A stretch of 64,000 nucleotides of DNA from Alphaproteobacteria bacterium (GTDB lineage Bacteria; Pseudomonadota; Alphaproteobacteria; UBA6615): contig JBDXCV010000003.1 of NCBI GenBank assembly GCA_039980135.1, positions 62,001-126,000 on the forward strand, written 5' to 3'. Positions within the stretch are counted from its first letter, which is position 1; each line of letters starts with the position of its first letter. Of the stretch, positions 44,731-54,053 are shown in pieces. A model generated the notes under the pieces. That model was not told the origin of the DNA. It did no database searches and saw only the letters and a list, made by a program, of their open reading frames with translations. The translations under genes and the position numbers were made by a program.

Positions 44731-46158
44731 TTAGTAGCGATAGGCCTCGGGCTTGTAGGGGCCGGAAACCGGAATACCGAGATACTCGGACTGCTTGTCC
44801 GTCAGCGCTGTCAGGTTTGCCCCGACCTTGGCCAGATGCAGAGTGGCGACCTTCTCGTCGAGATGCTTCGGCAGCACATATACGTCCTTGCCGTACTTCC
44901 CGTCGCTGTTGTTGTTCCACAGCTCGATCTGCGCCAGCACCTGGTTGGTGAAGGACATGCTCATCACGAAACTCGGATGGCCCGTGGCATTGCCGAGATT
45001 CACGAGACGCCCTTCCGACAGAAGTATCATTTTCTTGCCGTCGGGGAACTCGATCTCATCGACCTGAGGTTTGATATTCTGCCATTTGAAATTACGCAGC
45101 CCGCCGACCTGGATCTCCGAATCGAAGTGGCCGATGTTGCACACGATCGCCCGGTCCTTCATCGCCCGCATATGGTCGACGGTGATGACATCCACATTGC
45201 CCGTCGCGGTGCAGAAGATGTCGCCGACAGCCGCACCCTCTTCCATCGTGACGACTTCGTAGCCTTCCATCGCTGCCTGCAGGGCGCAGATGGGGTCAAT
45301 TTCCGTCACCAATACGCGGCAGCCGGCGTTGCGCAAGGATTCGGCAGAACCCTTGCCCACTTCGCCATACCCGGCAACCACGGCGACCTTGCCCGACATC
45401 ATCACATCGGTACCGCGGCGGATACCGTCCACCAGGCTCTCGCGACAGCCATACAGATTGTCGAACTTCGACTTGGTCACGGAATCATTGACGTTGATCG
45501 CGGGGAACAGGAGCGTGCCCGCTTTCGCCATGTCATAGAGGCGGTGAACCCCGGTGGTCGTTTCTTCCGTCACGCCCTTGAGGCTCTCCGCGACCTTCGA
45601 GTACCACCCCGGCTGTTCGGCGAGGCGCTGCTTGATCGAGGCATAAGCCGCCTCTTCTTCCTCATTCTCCGGATTGTCGAGTACCGAAGGATCGGTCTCC
45701 GCCTGTTTGCCCAGATGGATCAGCAACGTCGCATCACCACCATCGTCCAGGATCATGTTGGGGACTCCGCCATCAGCCCAGTCGAAGATCCGGTGGGCAT
45801 AGTCCCAATATTCCTCGAGCGTCTCACCCTTGGTCGCGAAGACGGGCGTCCCGGTCGCGGCAATCGCGGCGGCGGCATGGTCTTGCGTCGAATAGATGTT
45901 GCAGGACGCCCAGCGAACATCGGCGCCCAGCGCCTGCAGGGTCTCGATGAGTACGGCCGTCTGGATGGTCATGTGCAGCGAGCCGGCGATGCGGGCGCCC
46001 GCGAGCGGCTTGGACTTGCCATATTCATCGCGCAGCGCCATCAGGCCCGGCATTTCGACTTCGGCGAGATCGAGCTCTTTTCGGCCCCAGTCGGCCAGCG
46101 AAATATCAGCGACGATGTAATCGCCGTCGCCGGCGGGTGATTCGACAGCGGAAGACAT
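44731..46158 (-). CDS. ahcY: Adenosylhomocysteinase
   Basis: A 475-residue NAD-dependent enzyme that breaks S-adenosylhomocysteine into adenosine and homocysteine. [17 protein letters not shown] and [11 protein letters not shown] are substrate-side motifs; [19 protein letters not shown] is the NAD site; [14 protein letters not shown]-type segment follows. The protein ends KPEAYRY with the conserved cofactor-binding Lys and Tyr. GGAGAG precedes the ATG. It begins a minus-strand run through divL, tsaE, addB, addA and trxA, and diverges from the first porin gene. Confidence 0.97.
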   Translation of the reverse strand: MSSAVESPAGDGDYIVADISLADWGRKELDLAEVEMPGLMALRDEYGKSKPLAGARIAGSLHMTIQTAVLIETLQALGADVRWASCNIYSTQDHAAAAIAATGTPVFATKGETLEEYWDYAHRIFDWADGGVPNMILDDGGDATLLIHLGKQAETDPSVLDNPENEEEEAAYASIKQRLAEQPGWYSKVAESLKGVTEETTTGVHRLYDMAKAGTLLFPAINVNDSVTKSKFDNLYGCRESLVDGIRRGTDVMMSGKVAVVAGYGEVGKGSAESLRNAGCRVLVTEIDPICALQAAMEGYEVVTMEEGAAVGDIFCTATGNVDVITVDHMRAMKDRAIVCNIGHFDSEIQVGGLRNFKWQNIKPQVDEIEFPDGKKMILLSEGRLVNLGNATGHPSFVMSMSFTNQVLAQIELWNNNSDGKYGKDVYVLPKHLDEKVATLHLAKVGANLTALTDKQSEYLGIPVSGPYKPEAYRY

Positions 46159-46210
46159 GCATTCTCTCCAGTTGAATTCGTTCGACGGGTACGCCCGTCT
46201 GCGAGCGCGC

Positions 46211-46239
46211 ATATAGCAGAGCAACCGGGTGCGCCACAA
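46211..46239 (-). promoter_or_regulatory. Candidate ahcY promoter
   Basis: Read on the minus strand: TTGTGG (46239-46234), 17-base spacer, CTATAT (46216-46211). It would give a leader of about 45 bases before the ahcY start. No SAH or SAM riboswitch was recognised in this leader. Confidence 0.4.
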
Positions 46240-46369
46240 CCGACGGTCGGGCAACACCATCCCCGTCTGTGAGGCCGCCCACCATGCCCGGTCGCCAAAC
46301 TTTTGCCTGAATGCTACGCATCGGCAGTAAGCCGCCTACCGATAAATTCATCGACGTGATGAAATCTTC

Positions 46370-46398
46370 TTGTAGGCCTCATGAAACCCGCCTGTAAC
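46370..46398 (+). promoter_or_regulatory. Candidate promoter of the first porin gene
   Basis: TTGTAG (46370-46375), 17-base spacer, TGTAAC (46393-46398), giving a leader of about 90 bases with a GGAGG ribosome-binding site just before the ATG. The 336-base gap 46159-46494 holds this and the ahcY promoter and no gene that I can support. Confidence 0.4.
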
Positions 46399-46494
46399 CG
46401 TTGGCCGCTACAACCGCTTCCGACAAAACAAACAGGCTGCAAACGCGATGCGGTATCACAACCACGCCTGCACCGCTTTGGAGGTAATTGAGCG

Positions 46495-47631
46495 ATGTTT
46501 AAGAAAGTTCTTCTTGGGGGCAGCGCGCTCGCAAGCGTTGCAGTTCTGGCCCTGCCTACGCATGCAGGTCAGGTCGGATCCAAGGATGCGATGAGTGTCA
46601 CCCTCGGAGGCGAGTTCCGATTCAACATCGGCTTCATCGATCAGGATGTCTCCGCGATGCGCGGTCGTGGCTACCAATTCCTCGTTGACGATTCCGAGAT
46701 CAAGATCAAGGCCAGCAATACCGCAGACAATGGCATCAAATATGGCGTTGGCGTCGAGCTGAATGCCGGCGCCGGCGACACATCGGCTGCGGATGAGGCC
46801 TATGCCTATCTCGACAGCGACAGCTGGGGCCGCGTCGAAATGGGCGACCAGGACGATGTGACCGATCGCATGCACATCGCCGCGCACAACATTCTGGTCG
46901 GACGGGCCGGCGCGGACGGCGATCCCGCTGACTTCATCGGCTTCGGCACCGGCAGCGGCATCTCGGCACCGGGTGTCGATTCGACCAGCGATGACACCAA
47001 GATCAGCTACTTCTCGCCGCGTTTCTTCAGCTTCCGGGTCGGCGCGTCGCTGACCCCCGATTCGGGCGCAACCTCCGGTGGCGCCGCAACAGCGGATTCC
47101 GACGCCGACGGTAATTTCGAGAACGTCCTCGGCCTTGCCGCAAACTATTCGGGCAATTTCGACGACGTCGCCATCGAAGTCGGCATTATCGGCGAGTTCG
47201 GCGACAGCGAAACCGCAGGCGGCGCCGCGACCGAGGGTGAAATCGAGACCATCGGTGTGGGTGCGACTGTCGAGTTCGCCGGATTTGGCATCGGTGCCGA
47301 GTATGTGGACTTCGCCGAAAAGGGCGTCGCGGAGGCGACCCGCACCGCCGGCGGCGACGCGGGCAGCTACTACCAGCTCGGTGTGGCGTACAAGACCGGC
47401 CCCTGGGGCGTCAGCCTCGGCTGGTTCGACAGCTCGGTGTCCAACCCAACGGGCAGCGGCGGCGACACGGACATCAACATTCTCTCCTTCGATGCCTCTT
47501 ACGACGTGGCACCCGGCTGGGAACTGATGGCGTCTCTCCACTTGGCCGAAGGTGACAATATCAACGCGACGGCGATTGAAGTGGACAACGACGGCACCGC
47601 TTTCGTGATCAGCAACCAGTTCGATTTCTAG
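46495..47631 (+). CDS. Outer-membrane porin (first of a tandem pair)
   Basis: A 378-residue porin. A signal peptide (MFKKVLLGGSALASVAVLALPTH, cleaved near HAG) precedes mature sequence GQVGSKDAMSVTLGG. The rest shows alternating strands and Asp/Gly-rich loops typical of a 16-strand beta-barrel, ending ISNQFDF with the C-terminal Phe for BAM assembly. It has the same length as the second porin and shares most of its motifs, so it is a tandem duplication. Both are probably abundant general porins; selectivity is unknown. Confidence 0.92.
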   Translation: MFKKVLLGGSALASVAVLALPTHAGQVGSKDAMSVTLGGEFRFNIGFIDQDVSAMRGRGYQFLVDDSEIKIKASNTADNGIKYGVGVELNAGAGDTSAADEAYAYLDSDSWGRVEMGDQDDVTDRMHIAAHNILVGRAGADGDPADFIGFGTGSGISAPGVDSTSDDTKISYFSPRFFSFRVGASLTPDSGATSGGAATADSDADGNFENVLGLAANYSGNFDDVAIEVGIIGEFGDSETAGGAATEGEIETIGVGATVEFAGFGIGAEYVDFAEKGVAEATRTAGGDAGSYYQLGVAYKTGPWGVSLGWFDSSVSNPTGSGGDTDINILSFDASYDVAPGWELMASLHLAEGDNINATAIEVDNDGTAFVISNQFDF

Positions 47632-47948
47632 CCCAACACAATATTTGGATTCCCTTGATCCAACCTCCCGCGCGGCACTCCTGTTGGGTACCGTGTTTGG
47701 TTTGGGATGGCTTGCATAAATATTGGGCACAGTTGCTTAAACATCATGCAAGTCGTTCTTATAATTGATGTATTTCTGCAACATCGCCGAAAAATAGCGC
47801 TGACAAACGCTGTTCGAGATTGCAGTCCGGACACATCCGAATAGGATGGCCGCACTTCCACTGCAGATAATCAATAAGCAAAATCCCAGCGACGTGGAGG
47901 ACGCAACGCAGAGAAATTGGACCCGGCGCGGTCCGGCAGATACATAAC

Positions 47949-47976
47949 TTGTATCTGAGAACTGTGATGTTATAAC
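47949..47976 (+). promoter_or_regulatory. Candidate promoter of the second porin gene
   Basis: TTGTAT (47949-47954), 16-base spacer, TATAAC (47971-47976), giving a short leader before the ATG at about 48024. The 392-base interporin gap (47632-48023) has AT-rich stretches but no gene that I can support, so the two porins are likely to be transcribed separately. Confidence 0.5.
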
Positions 47977-48023
47977 GTTCACGCGCATGAGGCGCGGGCC
48001 ACCACATGTTGGAGATTATTTTC

Positions 48024-49160
48024 ATGAACAAGAAATCACTTTGGCTGAGCACGAGTGCGCTCGTCGGCGCAGCCATGATCGCGACCCCGTCCATGGCGGG
48101 CCAGGTCGGATCGAAGGACGCCCTCAGCGTGACGCTGGGCGGTGAATTCCGCTTCCAGGTCGGTTTCGTCGACCAGGATGTCTCGGCCACCGCCGGTCGC
48201 GGCTACCAGTTCAAGGTCGACGAGTCCGAGATCAACATCGGTGCCGCCGCCACGGCCGACAACGGCCTGAAGTACGGCGTCAACATCGAGCTGAATGCCG
48301 GTGCCGGCGACGCGTCCGCCGCCGATGAGGCCTGGGCGTTCGTCGACAGTGACAATTGGGGCCGGGTCGAAATGGGTGACCAGGACGACGCCACCGATCG
48401 CATCTTTGTCGAGAGTGATGACGTACTCGTCGGCCGGGCCGGTCCCGACGGCGACGTGGCCGACTTTATCGCCTTCGGCACCGGCGGCGGCGTCGCCGCC
48501 ACCGGCAACACCTCCACGGGCGATGCCACGAAGCTGACCTATTTCACGCCGCGCTTCGCGGGCTTCCAGCTCGGTGGGTCGCTGACCCCGGATTCGGGTG
48601 AGACCTCGGGCGGCCCGGCCACAGCCGACGCCGACAATGATGGCGACTTCGAGAACGTGTTCGGCATCGGCGCCAACTATGAAGGCAAGTTTGACGACGT
48701 GTCCTTCGTCGTCAGCCTGACCGGTGAGTTCGGCGACAGCGAAACCGCTGCCGGTGCGGACACCGAGGGTGAGCTGGAGACGATCGCCGTCGGTGCGACC
48801 GTCAACTTCGCTGGTTTCGGTCTTGGCGCGGGTTATGTTGACTTCGCCGAAGCGGGCCAGACTGCGGCAGCCATGGCGGGTGGTGCGGATTCCGGTTCGT
48901 ATTACACGATCGGCGGCTCGTACACGACGGGCCCGTGGGGTGTGAGCCTGAACTGGTTCGAAAGCACCAAGAGCAACACCACCGGCATCAGTGACACCGA
49001 CATCCAGATCGTTTCGCTGGACGTCGCCTACGCCGTGGCGCCGGGCTGGGAGATCAACGTCTCGGCCAATACCGTTTCGGCCGACAACATCAACGCAACG
49101 GCCGTCGCGGTGAACAATGACGGTTCCGTCCTGATCATCTCGAACCAGTTTGATTTCTAG
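48024..49160 (+). CDS. Outer-membrane porin (second of a tandem pair)
   Basis: A 378-residue paralogue of the upstream porin. The signal peptide MNKKSLWLSTSALVGAAMIA ends near SMAG, and the mature protein starts GQVGSKDALSVTLGG. Strands and loops follow the first copy throughout, and it ends ISNQFDF. Differences gather in extracellular loops, such as EAGQTAAAMAGGADSG in one copy against KGVAEATRTAGGDAGS in the other, which suggests different selectivity or phage-escape pressure. The start MNKKS was preferred to an upstream in-frame MLEIIF. Confidence 0.93.
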   Translation: MNKKSLWLSTSALVGAAMIATPSMAGQVGSKDALSVTLGGEFRFQVGFVDQDVSATAGRGYQFKVDESEINIGAAATADNGLKYGVNIELNAGAGDASAADEAWAFVDSDNWGRVEMGDQDDATDRIFVESDDVLVGRAGPDGDVADFIAFGTGGGVAATGNTSTGDATKLTYFTPRFAGFQLGGSLTPDSGETSGGPATADADNDGDFENVFGIGANYEGKFDDVSFVVSLTGEFGDSETAAGADTEGELETIAVGATVNFAGFGLGAGYVDFAEAGQTAAAMAGGADSGSYYTIGGSYTTGPWGVSLNWFESTKSNTTGISDTDIQIVSLDVAYAVAPGWEINVSANTVSADNINATAVAVNNDGSVLIISNQFDF

Positions 49161-49185
49161 TCTCTGAAAGACAGGATTTCAGGAG

Positions 49186-49215
49186 AACGGCGCCTCGTCA
49201 TCGGGGCGCCGTTTT
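49186..49215 (+). terminator. Rho-independent terminator of the second porin gene
   Basis: Stem ACGGCGCC (49187-49194) with GGCGCCGT (49205-49212) and a following T run. It separates the porin from the convergent HPr gene. Confidence 0.85.
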
Positions 49216-49494
49216 CTATTCCTCCCCGAACCCGTCCGAGACCAGCGCCACCAGCGCATCGAGTGCCGCGCGCGCATCGACCCCCGATGCGCCGATCGTG
49301 ATCCGCGAGCCCGGCGCCGCGGCCAGCATCATCAACCCCATGATCGACGTGCCGGGCACCTTCGAACCGTCTTTCTCAACGAAAATATCGGCGTTGAAGG
49401 TCTCCGCCAGTCGCACAAATTGCGCGGCCGCACGCGCATGCAGCCCGCGGGCGTTGGTGATCTCGACCACCTCTGAAAGCGGGTCCGCCGCCAT
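49216..49494 (-). CDS. ptsH: Phosphocarrier protein HPr
   Basis: A 92-residue HPr. The phosphoryl His is His19 in ARGLHARAA, and the HprK-type regulatory serine is Ser50 in PGTSIMGLMML. It is the last gene of a minus-strand run hprK-rapZ-EIIA-HPr, encoding the regulatory PTS of alphaproteobacteria, which lacks sugar permeases and instead signals carbon or nitrogen status. Enzyme I (PtsP) is outside the window. Confidence 0.96.
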   Translation of the reverse strand: MAADPLSEVVEITNARGLHARAAAQFVRLAETFNADIFVEKDGSKVPGTSIMGLMMLAAAPGSRITIGASGVDARAALDALVALVSDGFGEE

Positions 49495-49499
49495 GCTTT

Positions 49500-49919
49500 C
49501 TACGCCGGCTTCGTGCTCAGCAGCGCCGACGCGACGCTGATGTATTTTCGGCCTGCCGTTTGTGCCGCCTCGACAAGCGCCGGAAATTCCAGATCATCGC
49601 GTGCCTGCGCCAGCTTGATCAGCATGGGCAGGTTGAGCCCGGCAATTACTTCGACAGGCCCGCCGTCAATCTTGGAATCCATCACCGAAATCGCCAGATT
49701 TGACGGCGTCCCGCCAAACATGTCCGTCAGGATCACGACCCCCATACCCCGTGCGACCCGCGTGGCAGCATCGACAATATCTTTCCTGCGTTGTTCCATG
49801 TCGTCATCGGCGTCGATGCAGACCGCCTCAATCTGTTCCTGCGGTCCGACGACATGTTCGAGGGCAGCAGCGAATTCTGCGGCCAGCCGGCCATGGGTCA
49901 CGAGCACTAATCCGATCAT
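49500..49919 (-). CDS. PTS EIIA component, mannose/fructose family
   Basis: A 139-residue EIIA of the ManX type. The phosphorylated His is His9 in MIGLVLVTHG; VVILTDMFGGTPSNLA is the conserved domain signature. It takes phosphate from HPr. No cognate EIIB/C is near, so it is probably a regulatory component, as in other alphaproteobacteria. It starts inside the rapZ stop (ATGA) and is six bases from HPr. Confidence 0.94.
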   Translation of the reverse strand: MIGLVLVTHGRLAAEFAAALEHVVGPQEQIEAVCIDADDDMEQRRKDIVDAATRVARGMGVVILTDMFGGTPSNLAISVMDSKIDGGPVEVIAGLNLPMLIKLAQARDDLEFPALVEAAQTAGRKYISVASALLSTKPA

Positions 49920-50860
49920 CTGGGGTCCTGGTCCGCGTTGAGGTCAAAAGACAATTCCCGGTGGCGCAGTTCGACATGGGTCATGCGTTCGGCAATCCAG
50001 TCGCGCAGGCGTTCGGCCACATAGACCGAACGGTGGCGTCCCCCGGTGCATCCGATCGCAATCGTCAGGTAGCTCTTGCCCTCTTCGTTGAAACGCGGAA
50101 GCAGGAGCGCCAGCAGGTCCGTCAGACGCGTAAAAAACCCGTCGAAATCCGGATCCGCCGCGACATGGGCACCGACCCCGTCATCCCGTCCGGTCAGCGG
50201 GCGGAGCGCCGGTTCATAGTGCGGATTACGCAGGAAACGAACATCGATGACCATATCGGCGTCCCGCGGCACACCGTTACGGTACGAAAAGGACGTGACC
50301 AGCACATTCGCCTCGCCCGTCGCCGCACCCATCATGCGGTCACGCAACAATCGCGCGAACTCGTGAATATTCGAGTGACTGGTGTCGATAATAAAATCTG
50401 CCGCCTCGCGTAGCGGCGCCAACAGCCGCCGCTCGGCGGCGATGCCGTCGGCGAGTGGCCGGTCGCTGGCCATGGGATGCACCCGGCGGGTTTCGGTGTA
50501 GCGCCGCTCGATCACATCATTGGCGCTGTCGAGGAAAAGCATCTCGACCGGGATATCAACCGCCGCCCGCAGGGCCGCGATTTCCTGCGCAAACCTGTCT
50601 GCGTTGAAGTCCCGTGTGCGCACATCGATCCCGATCGCCAGGCCACGGCCGGCGGCGGGGCCCTGACGCACCAGGGTCGCCATCAAGCGGACGGGTAAAT
50701 TATCGACGGCCTCGCAATCCATGTCCTCGAGTGCCTTGAGCGCGGTTGTCCGTCCCGCACCCGACAGACCCGTGACCACCAGCACCCGGCCCGCCAATGA
50801 CAAGGGCGCGACGGCGCTCTCATCCGCGTCATGTTTCTCGCTCTGGTTCGGTCCGGACAT
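49916..50860 (-). CDS. rapZ: RNase adapter protein RapZ
   Basis: A 314-residue nucleotide-binding protein. The Walker A is GLSGAGRTT (residues 31-39), with Arg instead of the usual Lys, a variant also common in alphaproteobacterial relatives. LKALEDMDCEAVDNLPVRLM, GIDVRTRDF and the C-terminal IGCTGGRHRSVYVAERL are family signatures. In enterics it guides GlmZ to RNase E; the alphaproteobacterial role is less clear. It lies between hprK and the EIIA gene. Confidence 0.95.
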   Translation of the reverse strand: MSGPNQSEKHDADESAVAPLSLAGRVLVVTGLSGAGRTTALKALEDMDCEAVDNLPVRLMATLVRQGPAAGRGLAIGIDVRTRDFNADRFAQEIAALRAAVDIPVEMLFLDSANDVIERRYTETRRVHPMASDRPLADGIAAERRLLAPLREAADFIIDTSHSNIHEFARLLRDRMMGAATGEANVLVTSFSYRNGVPRDADMVIDVRFLRNPHYEPALRPLTGRDDGVGAHVAADPDFDGFFTRLTDLLALLLPRFNEEGKSYLTIAIGCTGGRHRSVYVAERLRDWIAERMTHVELRHRELSFDLNADQDPR

Positions 50861-50874
50861 GTCGGCTCAACAGC

Positions 50875-51339
50875 TCAGTTTCGCGCGCCGACTATACCGT
50901 GACGCACGGCCACAACGCCAAGCCGAAGCTTGGCGGGTGTCGACACTTCGAACGGCGCCACGGCGAGCAATTGCAGCTCGACACCCGCGAGACATGTGAA
51001 TCGCGGTTCGGGATGGCGCGCCACCAGCTCGGGCGCCACGAGATCACAGACCAGCATGACCGGGACCGTATCCAGATATGGCAAGTCCACTATGCCCACA
51101 CCGCGCACTTCGATCTTGCCCGCAAGCGACCGCGGCGCATTTGCCATCACCACGCCGTCGACGCTGCGCAGTTCCGTCTGGTCATCGGCCACCAATCGTG
51201 CCCCGCCGTCGATCAGGCGAAGTGCGAGGTCCGATTTGCCGGCACCGGACGAGCCGCGCAACAGCAAACCCGCCCAGCCACCGCCGGCATCGGGCAGCGC
51301 CACACAGGTCGCGTGAACACGAATATTACATTCCGTCAT
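50875..51339 (-). CDS. hprK: HPr kinase/phosphorylase, short C-terminal form
   Basis: A 154-residue protein with only the kinase/phosphorylase domain, the usual alphaproteobacterial length. Walker A is RGSSGAGKSDLALRLI near residues 28-42, then ADDQTEL, and IEVRGVGIVDLPYL with the HprK signature. It phosphorylates Ser50 of HPr. It heads the minus-strand PTS unit. In most alphaproteobacteria its neighbour upstream is the ChvG kinase gene; here that place is taken by the accessory block. Confidence 0.93.
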   Translation of the reverse strand: MTECNIRVHATCVALPDAGGGWAGLLLRGSSGAGKSDLALRLIDGGARLVADDQTELRSVDGVVMANAPRSLAGKIEVRGVGIVDLPYLDTVPVMLVCDLVAPELVARHPEPRFTCLAGVELQLLAVAPFEVSTPAKLRLGVVAVRHGIVGARN

Positions 51340-51536
51340 GGTTCCTGCCCCGGCTCCGCTGCGCACCATGCGCAATCCGTTCTAGCGCGCCCTTGCACAG
51401 GTCTCCACAAGCGCGTGTGAGTTTTGCCCCGGCGGAACAGCCGGGCGCCGCCACACATGCTATATCAACAACGCAGCAGGGCCGGTGACCGGTCGGACAA
51501 CCATGTTTGGAAATGCGCGCAGCGGAGAGAATCGAA

Positions 51537-52658
51537 ATGAGCGACGAGAAGAAAACTATCGGCCTGGCAGTCATCGGCTGCGGCACGATCGGCCGCATTC
51601 GTGCGGAGTTTGCACGCGACTATCCGGGCATCGGCTGGCTCGGTCTTTGCGACATCAAGGACGATCTGCGCGCCAAGCTCGCCGCCGACACGAATGCCGA
51701 CTTCCACACCGCCAGTTTCGAGGAACTGATCAAGCGACCCGAAGTCGACGCTGTGATCATCGCGACGGACGAGAATCATCACATGGCCCCGACCATCATG
51801 TCGGCGGAAGCGGGCCACGCGCTGTTCATCGAGAAACCGCTGGCGACGGACGCGCGTGAATCTCTCGCTGTCCTCCAATCGATCGAAGCCAACGGCGTCG
51901 ATGCCGTGGTCGGCTATACCCAGCGGTTCCGCCGCCGGTTCCTGACGGTCAAGGAGCGGCTCGTCACCGGCCAGATCGGCGAAGTCACCGGCGTCGTGAC
52001 CCGCGCAATCATGAACCGCATGGTCCCCATCGCCACGGTGGCCCGCACGAACCAGCGCGAGAACCTGACGCCGATGGTCGTGTCGGGCACCCATGCGCTC
52101 GACATGTGCATGTGGCTGATGGAGGGCAAGACCCCGGTCTCGCTCTATGCCCAGTCCAACGACAAGGCGATGGCGCAATACGGCACCAAGGATTCCACCT
52201 TCGGCATCTTCACTATGGATGACGGCACCATGTTCTCGATGAACATCTCCTGGGCGGCACCTGTCATCTGGCCGGGCGCCGTCTACGGGCTGGAGATTGG
52301 CATCATCGGCGACAAGGGCGTGATCGATATCGAGGATACCCACCGCGACTTGATCATCGCCTCCGAGATCCCCCAGGGTGCGGGCTACGCGCCGGACGGG
52401 TTCACCCCGGAATTCCAGCGCCATGTGGATTTCATGACCAGCTACCCGCCGGGAGACATCTATAACGGCCAGCTCTGGGGTCCGATGCGCGAGGAGACCT
52501 TCTCCTGGTATCAGCGCCTGTGCGCCGGCCTCGATACGCCCCACGCCACGGCCCAGGACGGCCACCGCAACCTCATGCTGACCATGGCCATGGACAAGTC
52601 CTCGAAGCTCGGCGAACGAATCGACCTGCCGCTCGAAATCGACGACTATTACGACTGA
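51537..52658 (+). CDS. Gfo/Idh/MocA family oxidoreductase (first copy)
   Basis: A 373-residue NAD(P)-dependent dehydrogenase. The Rossmann motif is IGCGTIG (residues 13-19), and Lys100 in FIEKPLA is the catalytic lysine of the EKP motif. GYTQRFRRRFLTVKERL and the C-terminal SMNISWAAPV segment match the substrate domain. The start at 51537 follows GGAGAG. It resembles the dehydrogenase at 61873-62931 in several blocks, so the two are paralogues at opposite ends of the accessory block. Members oxidise or reduce sugars, inositols and related polyols. Confidence 0.9.
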   Translation: MSDEKKTIGLAVIGCGTIGRIRAEFARDYPGIGWLGLCDIKDDLRAKLAADTNADFHTASFEELIKRPEVDAVIIATDENHHMAPTIMSAEAGHALFIEKPLATDARESLAVLQSIEANGVDAVVGYTQRFRRRFLTVKERLVTGQIGEVTGVVTRAIMNRMVPIATVARTNQRENLTPMVVSGTHALDMCMWLMEGKTPVSLYAQSNDKAMAQYGTKDSTFGIFTMDDGTMFSMNISWAAPVIWPGAVYGLEIGIIGDKGVIDIEDTHRDLIIASEIPQGAGYAPDGFTPEFQRHVDFMTSYPPGDIYNGQLWGPMREETFSWYQRLCAGLDTPHATAQDGHRNLMLTMAMDKSSKLGERIDLPLEIDDYYD

Positions 52659-52700
52659 CGCGCGCCGGGCGCGCACGGTCATGCAACGAGGGGATAAACC

Positions 52701-53096
52701 ATGTCGGATACGCTAACCTGGGAGCATATGCTCGAGCGGACAAGCGCGGGCCCGATGCTCGGCAAACCGCTTTTCGTCGTATTCACCTACCCGGCCGACG
52801 GCATGGGGCCGATCCAGGAAAACATCAAGGAGCATCTCGCCTATCAGCGGATGCTCGAGGATACCGGCGTGATGTTCGCCGCCGGCCCGATGGGCGATCG
52901 CGGCGGCGAGACATGGTCGGGCTCCGGCATGGTCGTGATCCGCGCGGAGAACTTCGCCGAGGCCGAGAAAATCGCGGCCACCGATCCGATGCATGCCGCC
53001 GGCGCGCGCAATTTCCATGTGCAACCCTGGATCGTCAATGAAGGCACGATCACGGTAAAAGTCGGCTTCGCCTCGGGTTCGCGCGAGATCGACTAA
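52701..53096 (+). CDS. YciI-family protein
   Basis: A 131-residue protein with a YciI-like barrel: PLFVVFTYPADG, EHLAYQRMLEDTGVMFAAGPMGD, an AENFAEAEKIAATDPMHAAGARNF helix with the conserved Asp and His of the family, and a NFHVQPWIVNEG strand. The ends carry unrelated extensions. It lies 42 bases after the first dehydrogenase and probably shares its transcript. Confidence 0.85.
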   Translation: MSDTLTWEHMLERTSAGPMLGKPLFVVFTYPADGMGPIQENIKEHLAYQRMLEDTGVMFAAGPMGDRGGETWSGSGMVVIRAENFAEAEKIAATDPMHAAGARNFHVQPWIVNEGTITVKVGFASGSREID

Positions 53097-53228
53097 ACGC
53101 CTTGGCAACCGGGCTCTCGATTGACGCCCACACAACCGACAACGTATTAAAAAGGGCTGGCGTCACGCGTTTCCCCCAACAGGGAGCCCCCGTTTCCGCG
53201 CGACCACAGCGGGGAGGCGGAACGGCAC

Positions 53229-54020
53229 ATGGCAAAGAAGGCCAAGTCCGAAATCAAGGCAAAGCCGGCTACAGCCAAGCCGGGCAAAACCAGGGCGCCA
53301 CGTCTAAAACGGGCGCCGGGCAAACCGCTCTACGCCCAGGTCGAGGAGGTCATCCGCCGCCGGCTGATCGACAATTACTGGAAACCTGGCGATGTGCTGC
53401 CGAGCGAGTTCGATCTCGCGCGCGAATTGTCCGTGAGCCAGGGCACGGTCCGCAAGGCGCTCAACGACATGGTGGCCGAGAATCTTCTCGAACGCCGCCA
53501 GGGTCGCGGGACCTTCGTCTCCGAATATACCGAGCGGCGCGCCCTGTTCTTGTATTTCAACTTGATCGGCCCCGACGGAGAACGGGCCATGCCGGTAAGC
53601 CGCGTTCTCGCCTGCGAGCAACGCCCGGCGACCGAGCATGAGCGCGATCGTCTGCTGCTCAGTCCGGGCGCGAATGTGATCGCGCTCCATCGGGTGCGCT
53701 CGCTGGACAACGATCCCGCGATCGTCGAGCGCCTCACGCTGCCCCAGGAGCTTTTCCCGGGCCTGGGCGGTGACGCGAAGCTGCCGGAGAATCTCTATCG
53801 CTTTTTCCAGGGCGAGTATGGTGTCACGGTTGCCAAGGCCGATGAATCCGTGCGTGCCGTGGCGGCCGACCCGCTGGAGGCCCAGCTTCTGGGGGTGATG
53901 CCCGACGCGCCCCTCCTCGAGATTGACCGGGTCGCCGTGACCATCGACGGACGCCCGATCGAATGGCGGGTCAGCCGCTGCAACACCACCAACTACAGTT
54001 ACGTCGCCGAACGGGGCTGA
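53229..54020 (+). CDS. GntR-family regulator, HutC type (UTRA ligand domain)
   Basis: A 263-residue regulator with a Lys/Ala-rich N-terminal tail (1-30), a winged-helix DNA-binding domain (33-98; WKPGDVLPSEFDLARELSVS and TVRKALNDMVAENLL) and a C-terminal UTRA domain (about 112-260). UTRA domains bind small molecules such as histidine-derived, phosphonate or sugar effectors. The only regulator gene in the accessory block, so it is the best candidate to bind the palindromes at 59583-59598 and 62986-62999. Confidence 0.92.
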   Translation: MAKKAKSEIKAKPATAKPGKTRAPRLKRAPGKPLYAQVEEVIRRRLIDNYWKPGDVLPSEFDLARELSVSQGTVRKALNDMVAENLLERRQGRGTFVSEYTERRALFLYFNLIGPDGERAMPVSRVLACEQRPATEHERDRLLLSPGANVIALHRVRSLDNDPAIVERLTLPQELFPGLGGDAKLPENLYRFFQGEYGVTVAKADESVRAVAADPLEAQLLGVMPDAPLLEIDRVAVTIDGRPIEWRVSRCNTTNYSYVAERG

Positions 54021-54053
54021 CCGGCCCCGGCACAAACCAATCGGAGAAAAATC

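Noticed and set aside
46159-46300. SAH or SAM riboswitch upstream of ahcY
   Set aside because: The predicted leader is only about 45 bases, and no conserved riboswitch core was recognised.
51340-51536. Attachment site or integrase remnant at the left border of the accessory block
   Set aside because: No tRNA, direct repeat or integrase fragment could be seen at either border (also checked at 62932-63082).
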